In this document: piece by piece, positions 15,902-24,208 of the stretch
How the letters are laid out: every line of letters starts with the position of its first letter
Position numbering within the stretch: position 1 is the first letter of the stretch
Assembly (NCBI GenBank): GCA_003650925.1
Contig: QMSP01000015.1
Location: 1 to 43,727 of the forward strand
Direction of reading: 5' to 3'
Origin: Thermoprotei archaeon
GTDB lineage: Archaea > Thermoproteota > Thermoprotei > QMSL01
DNA: 43,727 nucleotides
The notes under the pieces: generated by a model
Database searches by the model: none
Told to the model about the DNA's origin: nothing
Seen by the model: the letters and a program-made list of their open reading frames with translations, nothing else
Made by a program: the position numbers and the translations under genes

Positions 15902-17230
15902 GTGATATACTCTGAAGAGAGAGTACATTTCACATTCGAGATATTTAAACGCCTAGAGAGAGAGTTAAGCTCAAAATGTAATACTCGATTCCTATACACA
16001 CATAACTTCGAAAAAGTGATAAATCCGAGATATGCAAAGAAGGTGCCTATTCACAGATGGTACATTCTTAAAGAAAGCTATTCCCCCTACTTAATAGAGG
16101 AACTTGTAAAGGCAAAAGTTGTGAGAATGCCTACAAAGGGAGTGCTTGATCCCTTCGTAGGTGCAGGCTCCACCCTCCTAGGCAGTCAATGGATAGGTAC
16201 ACCCTCAATAGGCGTAGATATAGTGCCGTTCTTCTGTTTAGTTTCTAAGGTCAAGACCTTGTGGAAATCATATAATATAAAAGTTCTTAAGGAGATCTAC
16301 GAGAAGGTAAGAAGACTTGATGTGGAGAAGGAGCCTAATCTTGGATTTCCTACTCTTTCGACATTTTCGAGAGTCTACGATGCAAGAATATTAAGGGAAT
16401 TACTTGTTATCAAAGAGTTTATCCTTGACTTAAACAAGGACCTAGAATTATATAAGGATTTATTGAAAGTTGTACTTGCCTCTATATTAGAACCTACGAG
16501 TAGGGCAAAGAAGAATGGAAAAGGATTAAAAATTGTTAGAAAAGGTCCTTTAGAGAAACCGAAGAACGCCTTCCTTAGGAAATTGGAAGAGGTCATAAAT
16601 GATCTAAGTGTAGTACACTATTTCCTTAGACCTAAATATGCAAGCGCGAAGGTACTAAATGACGATGCACGTCAATTAGGCAAAGTACCGAAGGGTGAAA
16701 CAGACCTAGTGGTTTTCTCTCCGCCCTATCTAAACACATTTGACTACACAGAAGTATATAAGCTTGAACTATGGTTCCTTGATTTTGTAAAAAGCAGAAA
16801 TGAATGGTATGAGTTAAGAAGAAAGACATTTAGGAGTCATAATCTTGCAAAATGGGCAAGAACAGAGTACTGGTCACACGAGGTGCTTAATAAGATTGAG
16901 GATTACTTAAGAAAACAAGAACTATGGTGTGAAGAAATACCTATCATTGTAAGGGGTTACTTTGATGATATGTATCTAACATTAAAGGCACTCTATGAAG
17001 TAACATACGATGAATGTTGTGTAGTCATAATAGTGGGTAATTCAGCTTATGGCGGGATAATAATACCAGTTGATTTACTAATTATGAGGAGTGCTCTTGA
17101 GGTGGGTTTTATACCTGAAAAGCTACTAATAGTACGCGAGTTAGGTACATCATCTCAACAACTTAGGTTATTGAGGAGAGATATGAGGAAATTACTCAGA
17201 GAGAGTATAATTGTGCTTCGCAAAAGGTAG
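15902..17230 (+). CDS. DNA amino-methyltransferase (N4-cytosine or N6-adenine)
   Basis: The 442-residue protein has the S-adenosylmethionine-binding motif I, GVLDPFVGAGSTLLGS, at about residues 80-95 and the catalytic motif IV, VVFSPPYLNTFDYTEVYKLE, at about residues 270-288. SPPY is used by exocyclic-amino methyltransferases, often N4-cytosine ones. Motif I precedes motif IV with about 180 residues between them, which probably hold the target-recognition region. The GTG start follows GGGGTTAGG. It is followed by a predicted restriction enzyme and so should protect the host genome at the same site. Which base is methylated cannot be read from the sequence. Confidence 0.85.
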   Translation: MIYSEERVHFTFEIFKRLERELSSKCNTRFLYTHNFEKVINPRYAKKVPIHRWYILKESYSPYLIEELVKAKVVRMPTKGVLDPFVGAGSTLLGSQWIGTPSIGVDIVPFFCLVSKVKTLWKSYNIKVLKEIYEKVRRLDVEKEPNLGFPTLSTFSRVYDARILRELLVIKEFILDLNKDLELYKDLLKVVLASILEPTSRAKKNGKGLKIVRKGPLEKPKNAFLRKLEEVINDLSVVHYFLRPKYASAKVLNDDARQLGKVPKGETDLVVFSPPYLNTFDYTEVYKLELWFLDFVKSRNEWYELRRKTFRSHNLAKWARTEYWSHEVLNKIEDYLRKQELWCEEIPIIVRGYFDDMYLTLKALYEVTYDECCVVIIVGNSAYGGIIIPVDLLIMRSALEVGFIPEKLLIVRELGTSSQQLRLLRRDMRKLLRESIIVLRKR

Positions 17231-17306
17231 GAGTGATAGTGAAAGAGGGCATAAATAAGACATAAAGCTCCTTAGCATAATACAGAACACAGATAGGGGA
17301 TAAGGG

Positions 17307-18026
17307 TTGGTGAGCTTCGATCCGAAAAAGAAATATGACGAAGTAGTTAGTGAGAGATATGATGGGAATTATGTAAGAGCACTCGAGGATTTTGAAAATA
17401 TAGCCGAGAGCATAATAAGACCTAAATTCACAGAGCATTTAGAGAGGCTAGGTAGATCAAGACGAAGTATAGACCAATCATGGCGTAATAGAAAGGGAAG
17501 ACTTTATGAGTATGCAGTAATTCAGGCTCTAAGAAGCATGATCGGGCAAGATGAAAAACTAAAGAGTAGGTTGTCAGTTCTAGGAAAACGCGAGATAAAG
17601 CAAAGCGTAAGGGATAAGGTAGCGATTAGGAACTGGAGCAAAGTATATCCTGATGTGGATATACTAATTCTTGACGACAAGGAGAATAAAGTCATTGCTA
17701 TAATATCATGTAAAACTAGCCTTAGAGAGAGACTCACCGAAACAGCTTATTGGAAATATGAATTAATAAAACATGAAAATACAAAGGATGTAAAGGTACT
17801 TTTCATAACTACTGATAAAGATGAGGAGCTTCAGGAGGATGTAAATAGATATATAGCTATGCATGTTATAGACTGCACATTCATAACTGACCTGCAAAAG
17901 TACAACAAATTGATGAGCTGCTACAAAACATTATATGGATCAAGGGAAGATTTTAATATAATTAAGGATAAAATTCGACCATTCCATGAAATTATATGTT
18001 ATCTAAATAGCATAATCGGTGACTGA
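17307..18026 (+). CDS. Type II restriction endonuclease, BsaWI/CCGG-family-like
   Basis: The 239-residue protein has a PD-(D/E)xK core: WSKVYPDVDILIL around residues 110-122 and VIAIISCKTSLRERLTETAY around residues 129-148. A helix with a conserved Glu (WRNRKGRLYEYAVIQAL) precedes it. The K-T-S-x-R-(D/E)-R segment matches BsaWI, in which R-D-R contacts the CCGG core, so a CCGG-containing site is a reasonable prediction, not a result. The gene is 76 bp after the methyltransferase gene and on the same strand, forming a type II restriction-modification pair. The start is TTG 17307 or the adjacent GTG 17310; AAGGG lies just upstream. Confidence 0.75.
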   Translation: MVSFDPKKKYDEVVSERYDGNYVRALEDFENIAESIIRPKFTEHLERLGRSRRSIDQSWRNRKGRLYEYAVIQALRSMIGQDEKLKSRLSVLGKREIKQSVRDKVAIRNWSKVYPDVDILILDDKENKVIAIISCKTSLRERLTETAYWKYELIKHENTKDVKVLFITTDKDEELQEDVNRYIAMHVIDCTFITDLQKYNKLMSCYKTLYGSREDFNIIKDKIRPFHEIICYLNSIIGD

Positions 18027-18089
18027 GGTACTCCGTGAGTAACCTTTATCATATACCTTCGTAGCGATTATATTTGAGGTCGAAGCATT

Positions 18090-18494
18090 GTGTATTGGTT
18101 ATGTGTTACTAGGCAAGAGAACTGGGAAGTAATAAAGAAGAGGAGAATTTGGGGCGTATCAGAAAGACAGAGGAAGAGCATTAATCAAACGAAACCTGAT
18201 GATATACTAGTGTTTTACGTAATTCCAAAAAAGATAACTGGCATATATCGTGTCGTATCTTATCCTTATGAAGAACAAAAGGCCCTCTTTCCAGAAGGTG
18301 GAATGTATCCATACAGAGTCAAAATAGAACCACTTATCATACTAAAGGAACCAAAGGATTTTACACCACTCATCTCACTACTGTCCATAACTAGAGGTAA
18401 AAAGAACTGGAATGCTATACTACAAAGAGTCATGATTAAAATGGATGAAAATGATTTTAGGATAATTCAAGAATATCTAAGGAAAGATCCATGA
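18090..18494 (+). CDS. EVE-domain protein
   Basis: At 134 residues this is a single EVE domain (PUA-like fold). Seen are MYWLCVTRQENWEVIKKRRI, the WGVSER motif, KPDDILVFYVIPKKITGIYR, and MYPYRVKIEPLIILKEPKDF in the family order. EVE domains bind modified bases in a cage of aromatic residues and are found in defence genes, including modification-dependent restriction. It lies 64 bp after the restriction enzyme on the same strand, with a TATA-like GATTATATTTG at 18066-18076. It may read the methylated base set by the methyltransferase two genes upstream, which is an inference from proximity. Start GTG 18090. Confidence 0.82.
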   Translation: MYWLCVTRQENWEVIKKRRIWGVSERQRKSINQTKPDDILVFYVIPKKITGIYRVVSYPYEEQKALFPEGGMYPYRVKIEPLIILKEPKDFTPLISLLSITRGKKNWNAILQRVMIKMDENDFRIIQEYLRKDP

Positions 18495-18924
18495 ATAATA
18501 GCCTAAAATTATGAAGTTCAGCACTCGTCAACTGGGGATTACAGAATAGCAACTACTGATAAGAATGACGAGAAGTGAATAATCCACATAAACTCCTTAG
18601 AGGCAAGCATAAAGAGTGTTATGATAATAACTGTTATCACCAGTGTAGTTCTATTCGCTAAACAATTCTGCACCCATGACCGCTATTATGGAGTATCAAT
18701 TTTGAAGAGATAAAATTGTTTCCTAATTTTGAAATAAACTACCTCTATATTCGGCTAAGCCAACTCCAGAATCATACTTTATCCTAATTTATGAGCAATG
18801 ACTACGGAATCTTCAATTGCAATTTTCGGGAATTACATAATCAGCATGTAGCTCATCAAGAACGATACAAATACTAAAATACTCCTTCTTCATTTTACTT
18901 CTCTCCGATTGATAGAGGCAGCCT
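18495..18924. other. Intergenic region, no gene recognised
   Basis: This AT-rich stretch has no open frame with coding character beyond about 30 codons. It separates the restriction-modification genes from a possible transposase fragment on the minus strand. I see no RNA gene or repeat. Confidence 0.45.
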
Positions 18925-19119
18925 CTAATATCCTTTACTTACTCTAGGCCTTCTCGCAATTCTTGCAATTTCTGAACAATATTTGAGAATCAGCCCATTC
19001 CACCTATCCTTTGGCCGACGCTTATGCAATCCTCTAAATTTTCTGAAGGTAGCAGTCCTATGCTCACTTTTAAGTCCGTAATGCTCGTATAATTGGAGCT
19101 TTGGAGCCGCCGCCTGCAT
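18925..19119 (-). pseudogene. Possible TnpB-like transposase fragment
   Basis: The minus frame reads YEHYGLKSEHRTATFRKFRG, then LHKRRPKDRWNGLILKYCSE and IARIARRPRVSKGY. A run of Arg-rich helix followed by IARIA resembles the segment before the RuvC Glu strand in TnpB/IS605-type proteins. There is no start or terminal inverted repeat. It overlaps the start region of the plus-strand pilin-like gene, so it may equally be an out-of-frame accident. Low confidence. Confidence 0.25.
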
Positions 19120-19149
19120 GAGATATGGATAAAGAGGGCTAAAAGCCCA

Positions 19150-19704
19150 ATGACCCGCCCACTTCTTAGACCTCTTAGCCCTTACCTCATGGAGTTAACA
19201 ATAGACTTTACAGCAGGATTCTTAATCTTCATAACAGCATTAAGCCTGTGCTCATCATCGCTTATGACTAGCCTAGGCATTCCAGCACCTGCGATACTTG
19301 AGCCCAGAGCTTACGCTTACTCGATCCATTTAACAATATATCGTGATAATGGTCAGCTAATCGTTGATTCAGTAGAGGGCTTAGTCGTTGAGGTTGTAGT
19401 CGTATACTTTGAGAATGATGGATCCTACATAATCACCAGGAGTCATACACCTTTGAGGCTTAAGCTTCGTGACTTCGTCGTAGCCTTCGCAGGTTCATGC
19501 ATTAGGGCCTACGGCAGCCCTCCTCTGAACCTTCGGGGTCACGTAACATCTCATGGACTTTGTTCAAAGTCTCTAGAAAGACCCTATGCCTATGTTAGGA
19601 ATGGACGAATTACAGCATTCATTCCTACCGAGGTAGGACACTTTGTGATCAACTTTAAAAGACTTAGCGCTATTAACGGGACGATAATGATAAGTAGTCG
19701 ATAG
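19150..19704 (+). CDS. Pilin-like or secreted protein with N-terminal hydrophobic helix
   Basis: From ATG 19150 the product is about 184 residues. It begins with a short polar leader ending YLMELTIDF and a hydrophobic helix TAGFLIFITALSLCSSSLMT. This layout, a polar leader, an acidic residue at the start of the helix and a beta-rich tail, is that of archaeal type IV pilin-like proteins. The remainder is strand-rich (YSIHLTIYRDNGQLIVDSVE; LVVEVVVVYFENDGSYIITR). An upstream in-frame TTG at 19093 and an ATG at 19189 are alternatives. Less AT-rich than the following genes. Related in style to 23725-24207 and 25031-25402. Confidence 0.6.
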   Translation: MTRPLLRPLSPYLMELTIDFTAGFLIFITALSLCSSSLMTSLGIPAPAILEPRAYAYSIHLTIYRDNGQLIVDSVEGLVVEVVVVYFENDGSYIITRSHTPLRLKLRDFVVAFAGSCIRAYGSPPLNLRGHVTSHGLCSKSLERPYAYVRNGRITAFIPTEVGHFVINFKRLSAINGTIMISSR

Positions 19705-19768
19705 AAGGTCAAGATCATTAACTTTCACGTACATTTATGTACTCAGACCTCAGGAGATATTCATAGGA

Positions 19769-21130
19769 GTGAGGGAAGTGTTTGGAGTGACAAGCACTCA
19801 CTACAATAAATCAACTATAATGGACATTGAAGATTATATGGGGAGTGTATTAAAGGAAGGAGCTAGCTGTATTGAAGAGCTTCTATTAGCTCTTGATGCT
19901 CTTTATCCAAGAAAGAAAAACCTTATACTAAGGGAGCTAGAGAAGTATCCCCTACTGCAATATCTGATAAAGAATTTTAGAAATTTTGCATTAAAAAGTT
20001 ATTCAAAAACTGCTATACTTCTATCGCAGGAAATATTGAGTCCTCTCATAGGTAGTGAATTTAGAGTACCATTGGATGTGAGTGAATTAGAAGATGAAAT
20101 TACAAAACTTGACCTAGACCTCTATGCTCTGTTATCATACATAGCACTGAGAGAAGCATATCACAATAAATCATTAAAAAATTTAGAGGTGTTAATTAAG
20201 CTAGCCGAGGTCATAATTGACAAGATAGGCGATAAAGAGCAGTTTAGATCACTCCGAATAGGCATGTACTTCTACATTTATGCAGTTAAAAGACATACTG
20301 CCCTGAAGGAGGCACTTGAAAAGAACCTTAAGGAAGCTTTAGAACTTTACAGAAAAAGAATTCTCAGTTTTACTGAAACCTGTGCTCTATTTAATGTACT
20401 ATACGATATTTACAACGATATCCAAGATAACGCTTCATTAAGAAGAGAGCTCGAAAATATTGATATTATGCTAGCTAATATGGCGTCCTATATTTACAAT
20501 AATTATCATGACCATCTACAGCAAATGTACTCACAATTTAGTGAATCTAGTGAATTAGTTAGAGAATTCTATGCAGGTGAAGAGTTAATATTTTCATGGA
20601 TAATGCCCTCGATAACCGAAATATACCATGTAGTTCGCGCAAAGAGAATTCTTGAGAAGTACTTCTTAATGATACCTTGCCTTAATGTTCTTAGGGAAAT
20701 CTCTGAGACCTTCATGCTCCCTTATTCAATTCTCAAACTTATACTATGGATGGAGTACCAATTACTCAGAATTGAACATGTTACATTAGACTTCTTGCTA
20801 AAGCACTCCAATATGCTAGCCATAGTTCTAACTGCGATACTGATATTCGAACCCTTACTGAAACTGACATCACTGCTGGCTTCTCTATTAAGATTCCCAT
20901 TAATACCCCCTCTGTTAGTTATCGAGAGGTATGTCCCTGTATTCTCTGCATCTATTTTCTCTTTAATTATTGCAAAATATATAATAAAGGAACTTCATAA
21001 AAGAGTGGCAGATAAGTTACGTGCCAAGATAGTGAATCGTCTAGAGAACAAACTCAAGAGTGTTAAAATAAAAATCGAGATTCTACACGCAATGCTTGGT
21101 GGAGTATATCCTCAGATTGTTCAGTCCTAG
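19769..21130 (+). CDS. Large helical membrane protein, convergent with the Argonaute genes
   Basis: The 453-residue protein has about 330 residues of charged helices (SVLKEGASCIEELLLALDAL; ALKEALEKNLKEALELYRKR). Two hydrophobic segments follow: MLAIVLTAILIFEPLLKLTS at about 345-365 and YVPVFSASIFSLIIAKYIIK at about 385-405. The tail is basic and cytoplasmic (VADKLRAKIVNRLENKLKSV). The stop lies 14 bp from the stop of the PIWI-type gene in convergent orientation. I do not recognise a family. Membrane effectors accompany several inactive Argonautes, so it is a candidate partner, but it would need its own promoter. Start GTG 19769, with ATG 19820 as an alternative. Confidence 0.65.
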   Translation: MREVFGVTSTHYNKSTIMDIEDYMGSVLKEGASCIEELLLALDALYPRKKNLILRELEKYPLLQYLIKNFRNFALKSYSKTAILLSQEILSPLIGSEFRVPLDVSELEDEITKLDLDLYALLSYIALREAYHNKSLKNLEVLIKLAEVIIDKIGDKEQFRSLRIGMYFYIYAVKRHTALKEALEKNLKEALELYRKRILSFTETCALFNVLYDIYNDIQDNASLRRELENIDIMLANMASYIYNNYHDHLQQMYSQFSESSELVREFYAGEELIFSWIMPSITEIYHVVRAKRILEKYFLMIPCLNVLREISETFMLPYSILKLILWMEYQLLRIEHVTLDFLLKHSNMLAIVLTAILIFEPLLKLTSLLASLLRFPLIPPLLVIERYVPVFSASIFSLIIAKYIIKELHKRVADKLRAKIVNRLENKLKSVKIKIEILHAMLGGVYPQIVQS

Positions 21131-21144
21131 CGTCCTCTTTAACT

Positions 21145-22470
21145 TCATATGAACCACAATCTTGAGCTCCTCATTACTTTGGGAACTTGAAGTTCTTTCC
21201 ACCTTTCGACTATTTTCGCTGATAAATATTGCAATGATGCTACGAGGAAAGCCAGTCGCCTAGTGTATCGGGTACTTATAGGTTCTCTTATTCTAGTACT
21301 CATTGTATGCCAATGTAATCTAGTTAGCACCAAAATATCCTTGGCAACTTCATAGAGTACTCTTTCCTCATTAATGTTGGTATCAACAATATCCACTTTT
21401 AGACATCTAGGCATACCAACGGGGTGATAGTACTTTTTGTCATCGATTATTATAGCACCACCTGTCGTTAGAATTCCCTCTATATTCGACAATTTTATCA
21501 GGCAAGATTTGGGAGGGTAATAATCATATATAGGTGAGAATGCCCTGTATATGGTATCATCCCTCACCGTGACCACAGTGTAATATGCCTGAATAGGTAG
21601 AACGTCCAATACCCCCTTTATGGTCTCTACCTCGCTCTTGCTTGGTCTCTTTCCAGAATAGTGAATTGACACAGTGATTTTCTCTCTTTCTTCCCTCATG
21701 AACTCTTGTGCAAGGGATGTTAAGGATTCATAAAGTAGTTTACCAAATCTTTCTCTAAATTCTTCTTTATTCTCGAATACAATACTCATGAAATCCTTGA
21801 ATACTGGATATGTCGTATATCTGTATATGCTGAATGCTCCTATATACCTAGAATCGATTGGTAGGCTCTTTTCGTATATTCTCACCATAGTTGTAGCTAT
21901 TCCTATCACTATATCACTCCTTGGTTGCATACTAGGTATCCATGGAACACCTCCTAGCTTCGTGAAAATGGCAAGTGCGATATTTTCTATGGACATCCTA
22001 TAGCTACTTAGTGCGTTTTCTGTAATGTATTGCGAAACTATGTAATCTCGACATACTATTTTTAGAGCATAATAAGGAGACATTTTGTACCATCTTGGAG
22101 TTCTCCTACCGAAGACAAGCATAACAGGTGAGCGATTCCATTGTTTTTCCTCCTTAAGGCATGAGCTCTTAATATCAATAAGCTTTTCAATTACACTATG
22201 AAGGTCTTTATCATCAACAATTATAGGCTCATCCCTCTTTCTTACTATTACATGAAGGTCGTAAGTGTCTCTTAGTACTCTAGCTATATCATTACATATC
22301 TCCATAGCTTTATTACGTAATTCGTCAGAGGCACTTTCCAATACTATGGGATATAATGCTACAGCACGGCAAGGAGGAGATACGTAGGGTTTACATCTTT
22401 TCACATATATAGGGTAATAACCCTTACCCTCTCTAAACGTTAGGATTATCTCAGGAAACTGTATAATCAC
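21145..22470 (-). CDS. Argonaute MID-PIWI subunit, PIWI catalytic residues apparently lost
   Basis: The 441-residue protein is the C-terminal half of a long prokaryotic Argonaute. The MID domain keeps the guide 5'-end pocket pattern: Tyr133/134 and Lys137 in PYYALK, Gln147 in VSQYITENAL, and Lys171 in FTKLGGVPW. The PIWI domain starts at SDIVIGIATT, where the usual catalytic Asp of IGID is Ala192. The second Asp, normally in H-R-D-G, is Ser272 in IHYSGK. The fourth site reads RYTRRLAFL with no clear acid. The C-terminus LWFI is typical of Argonautes, so the domain is full length but unlikely to slice. The start overlaps the upstream subunit's stop by 4 bp. Confidence 0.85.
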   Translation of the reverse strand: MIIQFPEIILTFREGKGYYPIYVKRCKPYVSPPCRAVALYPIVLESASDELRNKAMEICNDIARVLRDTYDLHVIVRKRDEPIIVDDKDLHSVIEKLIDIKSSCLKEEKQWNRSPVMLVFGRRTPRWYKMSPYYALKIVCRDYIVSQYITENALSSYRMSIENIALAIFTKLGGVPWIPSMQPRSDIVIGIATTMVRIYEKSLPIDSRYIGAFSIYRYTTYPVFKDFMSIVFENKEEFRERFGKLLYESLTSLAQEFMREEREKITVSIHYSGKRPSKSEVETIKGVLDVLPIQAYYTVVTVRDDTIYRAFSPIYDYYPPKSCLIKLSNIEGILTTGGAIIIDDKKYYHPVGMPRCLKVDIVDTNINEERVLYEVAKDILVLTRLHWHTMSTRIREPISTRYTRRLAFLVASLQYLSAKIVERWKELQVPKVMRSSRLWFI

Positions 22471-23534
22471 AAAGAACCACCTCCTATCTCCTTAAAGGTA
22501 GATCTAAATCTTATTCTTACGTTATCCAGATATATATTATTCATTACCTCTATCCACACTGTCGCCAATTTCTGCGTTATGCGGTAATATTCCTCGGCAA
22601 GTGTACGACCTTTATATCTCCCTTGCCTCCTTAATTCATCGAATTCCTTATAACCTATGTCAAGAGTTACCTCTCTTCTCTTTTGTTGGAGCTCTTCGTA
22701 AGACTCGCCTATTTGCGCCAATATATGTTTATAGTATTCGAATTTCCCAAGTAGCTTAATGCGTGAAAGTGGTACTTCGAGGAGAGAGCCATCATAAAAT
22801 TCTACTATAGCACTTCTAGCTTTCATGTCAATTCTCCTTAACACGGCCTGTTTATAGATTTCCCCTAGAGGGCAAAGACGAGGTGCTTTACAATAAATAC
22901 CTTCTAACATCTTTGACTCCACATAATGTGATAATTCTTCCATGGTACAACTATCGATCACAAGCTTGGGTTTTATTAACACAAACCATTTGTCGTGTAT
23001 GTGTGCGTAGCGAATTTCAAAACCTCTATATAGTTTAAAGATCTTAGATAGGGACAACTCTTCACTAGGAGAGTAATAAATATAGAGTCCTAAGCTTCTA
23101 AATCCTCTATTCTCAAGAACTCTCCTTGTAGCCGAGTATAATAGGGATTTAACTATCTCGTTTGAGATTTCGATATCTCTTCTTTTCATGTGTACATTAT
23201 TTTCTTCAAATATACTCCCTAAATGTTCCATATAGTCGTTAGCCTCATTAATATCGATAATCTGCTCCTCTCTTCCTACTTTACCCATTATCAAATTGTA
23301 CTGTATTGAGTATTTCTTATTATGAACTTGTAGTCTAGACCTTAGCGAGTATACTATGTTCCAAGGTAGGTTATCCCTGAACTCCTTGAACTTTCCTACG
23401 ATCTCTGACAGTCTAGTAATATGGTCTTCATGTTTTATCACGATGTTTATAAGTCCTATTATTTCCTTATCTGAGAACTCTACCTCTACAGCGTTCAATT
23501 TCACTTCAATGTTGTTGGCAAAGGGTGGTTTCAT
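22467..23534 (-). CDS. Argonaute N-PAZ-L2 subunit (separate gene)
   Basis: The 355-residue protein matches the N-terminal half of a long Argonaute. Residues 1 to about 160 would be the N and L1 domains. A reduced PAZ-like domain spans about 168-265: FKLYRGFEIRYAHIHDKWFV, LIKPKLVIDSCTMEEL, then SAIVEFYDGSLLEVPLSRIK. Residues 270-355 correspond to L2, with a long helix (ESYEELQQKRREVTLDIGYK). PAZ seems to lack its second subdomain, as in long-B Argonautes. It is encoded immediately before the MID-PIWI gene with a 4-bp overlap, so the two are almost certainly made together as a heterodimer. A TATA-like box on the minus strand lies at 23561-23568. Confidence 0.8.
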   Translation of the reverse strand: MKPPFANNIEVKLNAVEVEFSDKEIIGLINIVIKHEDHITRLSEIVGKFKEFRDNLPWNIVYSLRSRLQVHNKKYSIQYNLIMGKVGREEQIIDINEANDYMEHLGSIFEENNVHMKRRDIEISNEIVKSLLYSATRRVLENRGFRSLGLYIYYSPSEELSLSKIFKLYRGFEIRYAHIHDKWFVLIKPKLVIDSCTMEELSHYVESKMLEGIYCKAPRLCPLGEIYKQAVLRRIDMKARSAIVEFYDGSLLEVPLSRIKLLGKFEYYKHILAQIGESYEELQQKRREVTLDIGYKEFDELRRQGRYKGRTLAEEYYRITQKLATVWIEVMNNIYLDNVRIRFRSTFKEIGGGSL

Positions 23535-23560
23535 ACCATATCTTTTACTAAGAGGAAGCC

Positions 23561-23568
23561 TATTTATT
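23561..23568 (-). promoter_or_regulatory. TATA-like box of the split Argonaute operon
   Basis: On the minus strand the sequence GAATAAATAGG (plus-strand TATTTATT at 23561-23568) is centred about 31 nt before ATG 23534. No Shine-Dalgarno motif precedes that ATG, consistent with a leaderless mRNA for the two Argonaute genes. Confidence 0.5.
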
Positions 23569-23724
23569 CTCTAAGTCTCAGTTGAAGTAAGCCTTGTATA
23601 ATTAACAATCTAAAGACAACAAGCGCCAACGCCTACATTTAATGGATTTAGAAGAGCCATGCCGTGTAGATCAAGTTACATTTTAAATGTTCCTAGGCTG
23701 TAACGGATGAGACGGTGATTATTG

Positions 23725-24207
23725 ATGGTGAACAATAGGGGTCAAGTCCATACGCTTGATGCGATTGCAGCTTTGGCTCTCATACTAATGACAACTATAA
23801 GCATACTCTTCATTCAGCAACTTCATGTGGCAAGGATCTACAAAGCTCTAGACGAGGTACTAGGCGCTCTCTGCAAAGATGAGTGCTTCATACAGGCAGT
23901 CTACAGCCTAAACTCCTCAAGATTAGAAGCTCTATTAAACGCCTATTTAGGCTCTACACCATACAACCTCACAACACATGATATCCATGGGGATAAGCTT
24001 CTAAGTATTGGACAACCTATTGAAGGATTAGCTTCAGTCATCATACTTCCTGGAATTGATGGTATACTAAACCCCTTGATTATTTGTCTGAAAGTGAAGG
24101 GAGTAGAGTATTCCCTATGCCTAGTTTCTTGCTATTTTCGTCATGCTTATGATAGACTACGTACTAAGCCTTTACCTATGAAGTTAGGAAATTTGTTAGG
24201 GGGATAG
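23725..24207 (+). CDS. Pilin-like protein with RGQ leader
   Basis: The product (about 160 residues from ATG 23725) begins VNNRGQVHTLDAIAALALIL, then MTTISILFIQQLHVARIYKA. A short leader with RGQ, an acidic residue at the start of the hydrophobic helix and a globular tail mark archaeal type IV pilin-like or pseudopilin proteins. The last 25 residues (SCYFRHAYDRLRTKPLPMKL and onward) look different in composition and may be read-through into inserted DNA. A TATA-like ATTTTAAATG lies at 23681-23690. The stop is 1 bp before the next ATG. Confidence 0.6.
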   Translation: MVNNRGQVHTLDAIAALALILMTTISILFIQQLHVARIYKALDEVLGALCKDECFIQAVYSLNSSRLEALLNAYLGSTPYNLTTHDIHGDKLLSIGQPIEGLASVIILPGIDGILNPLIICLKVKGVEYSLCLVSCYFRHAYDRLRTKPLPMKLGNLLGG

Positions 24208-24208
24208 T

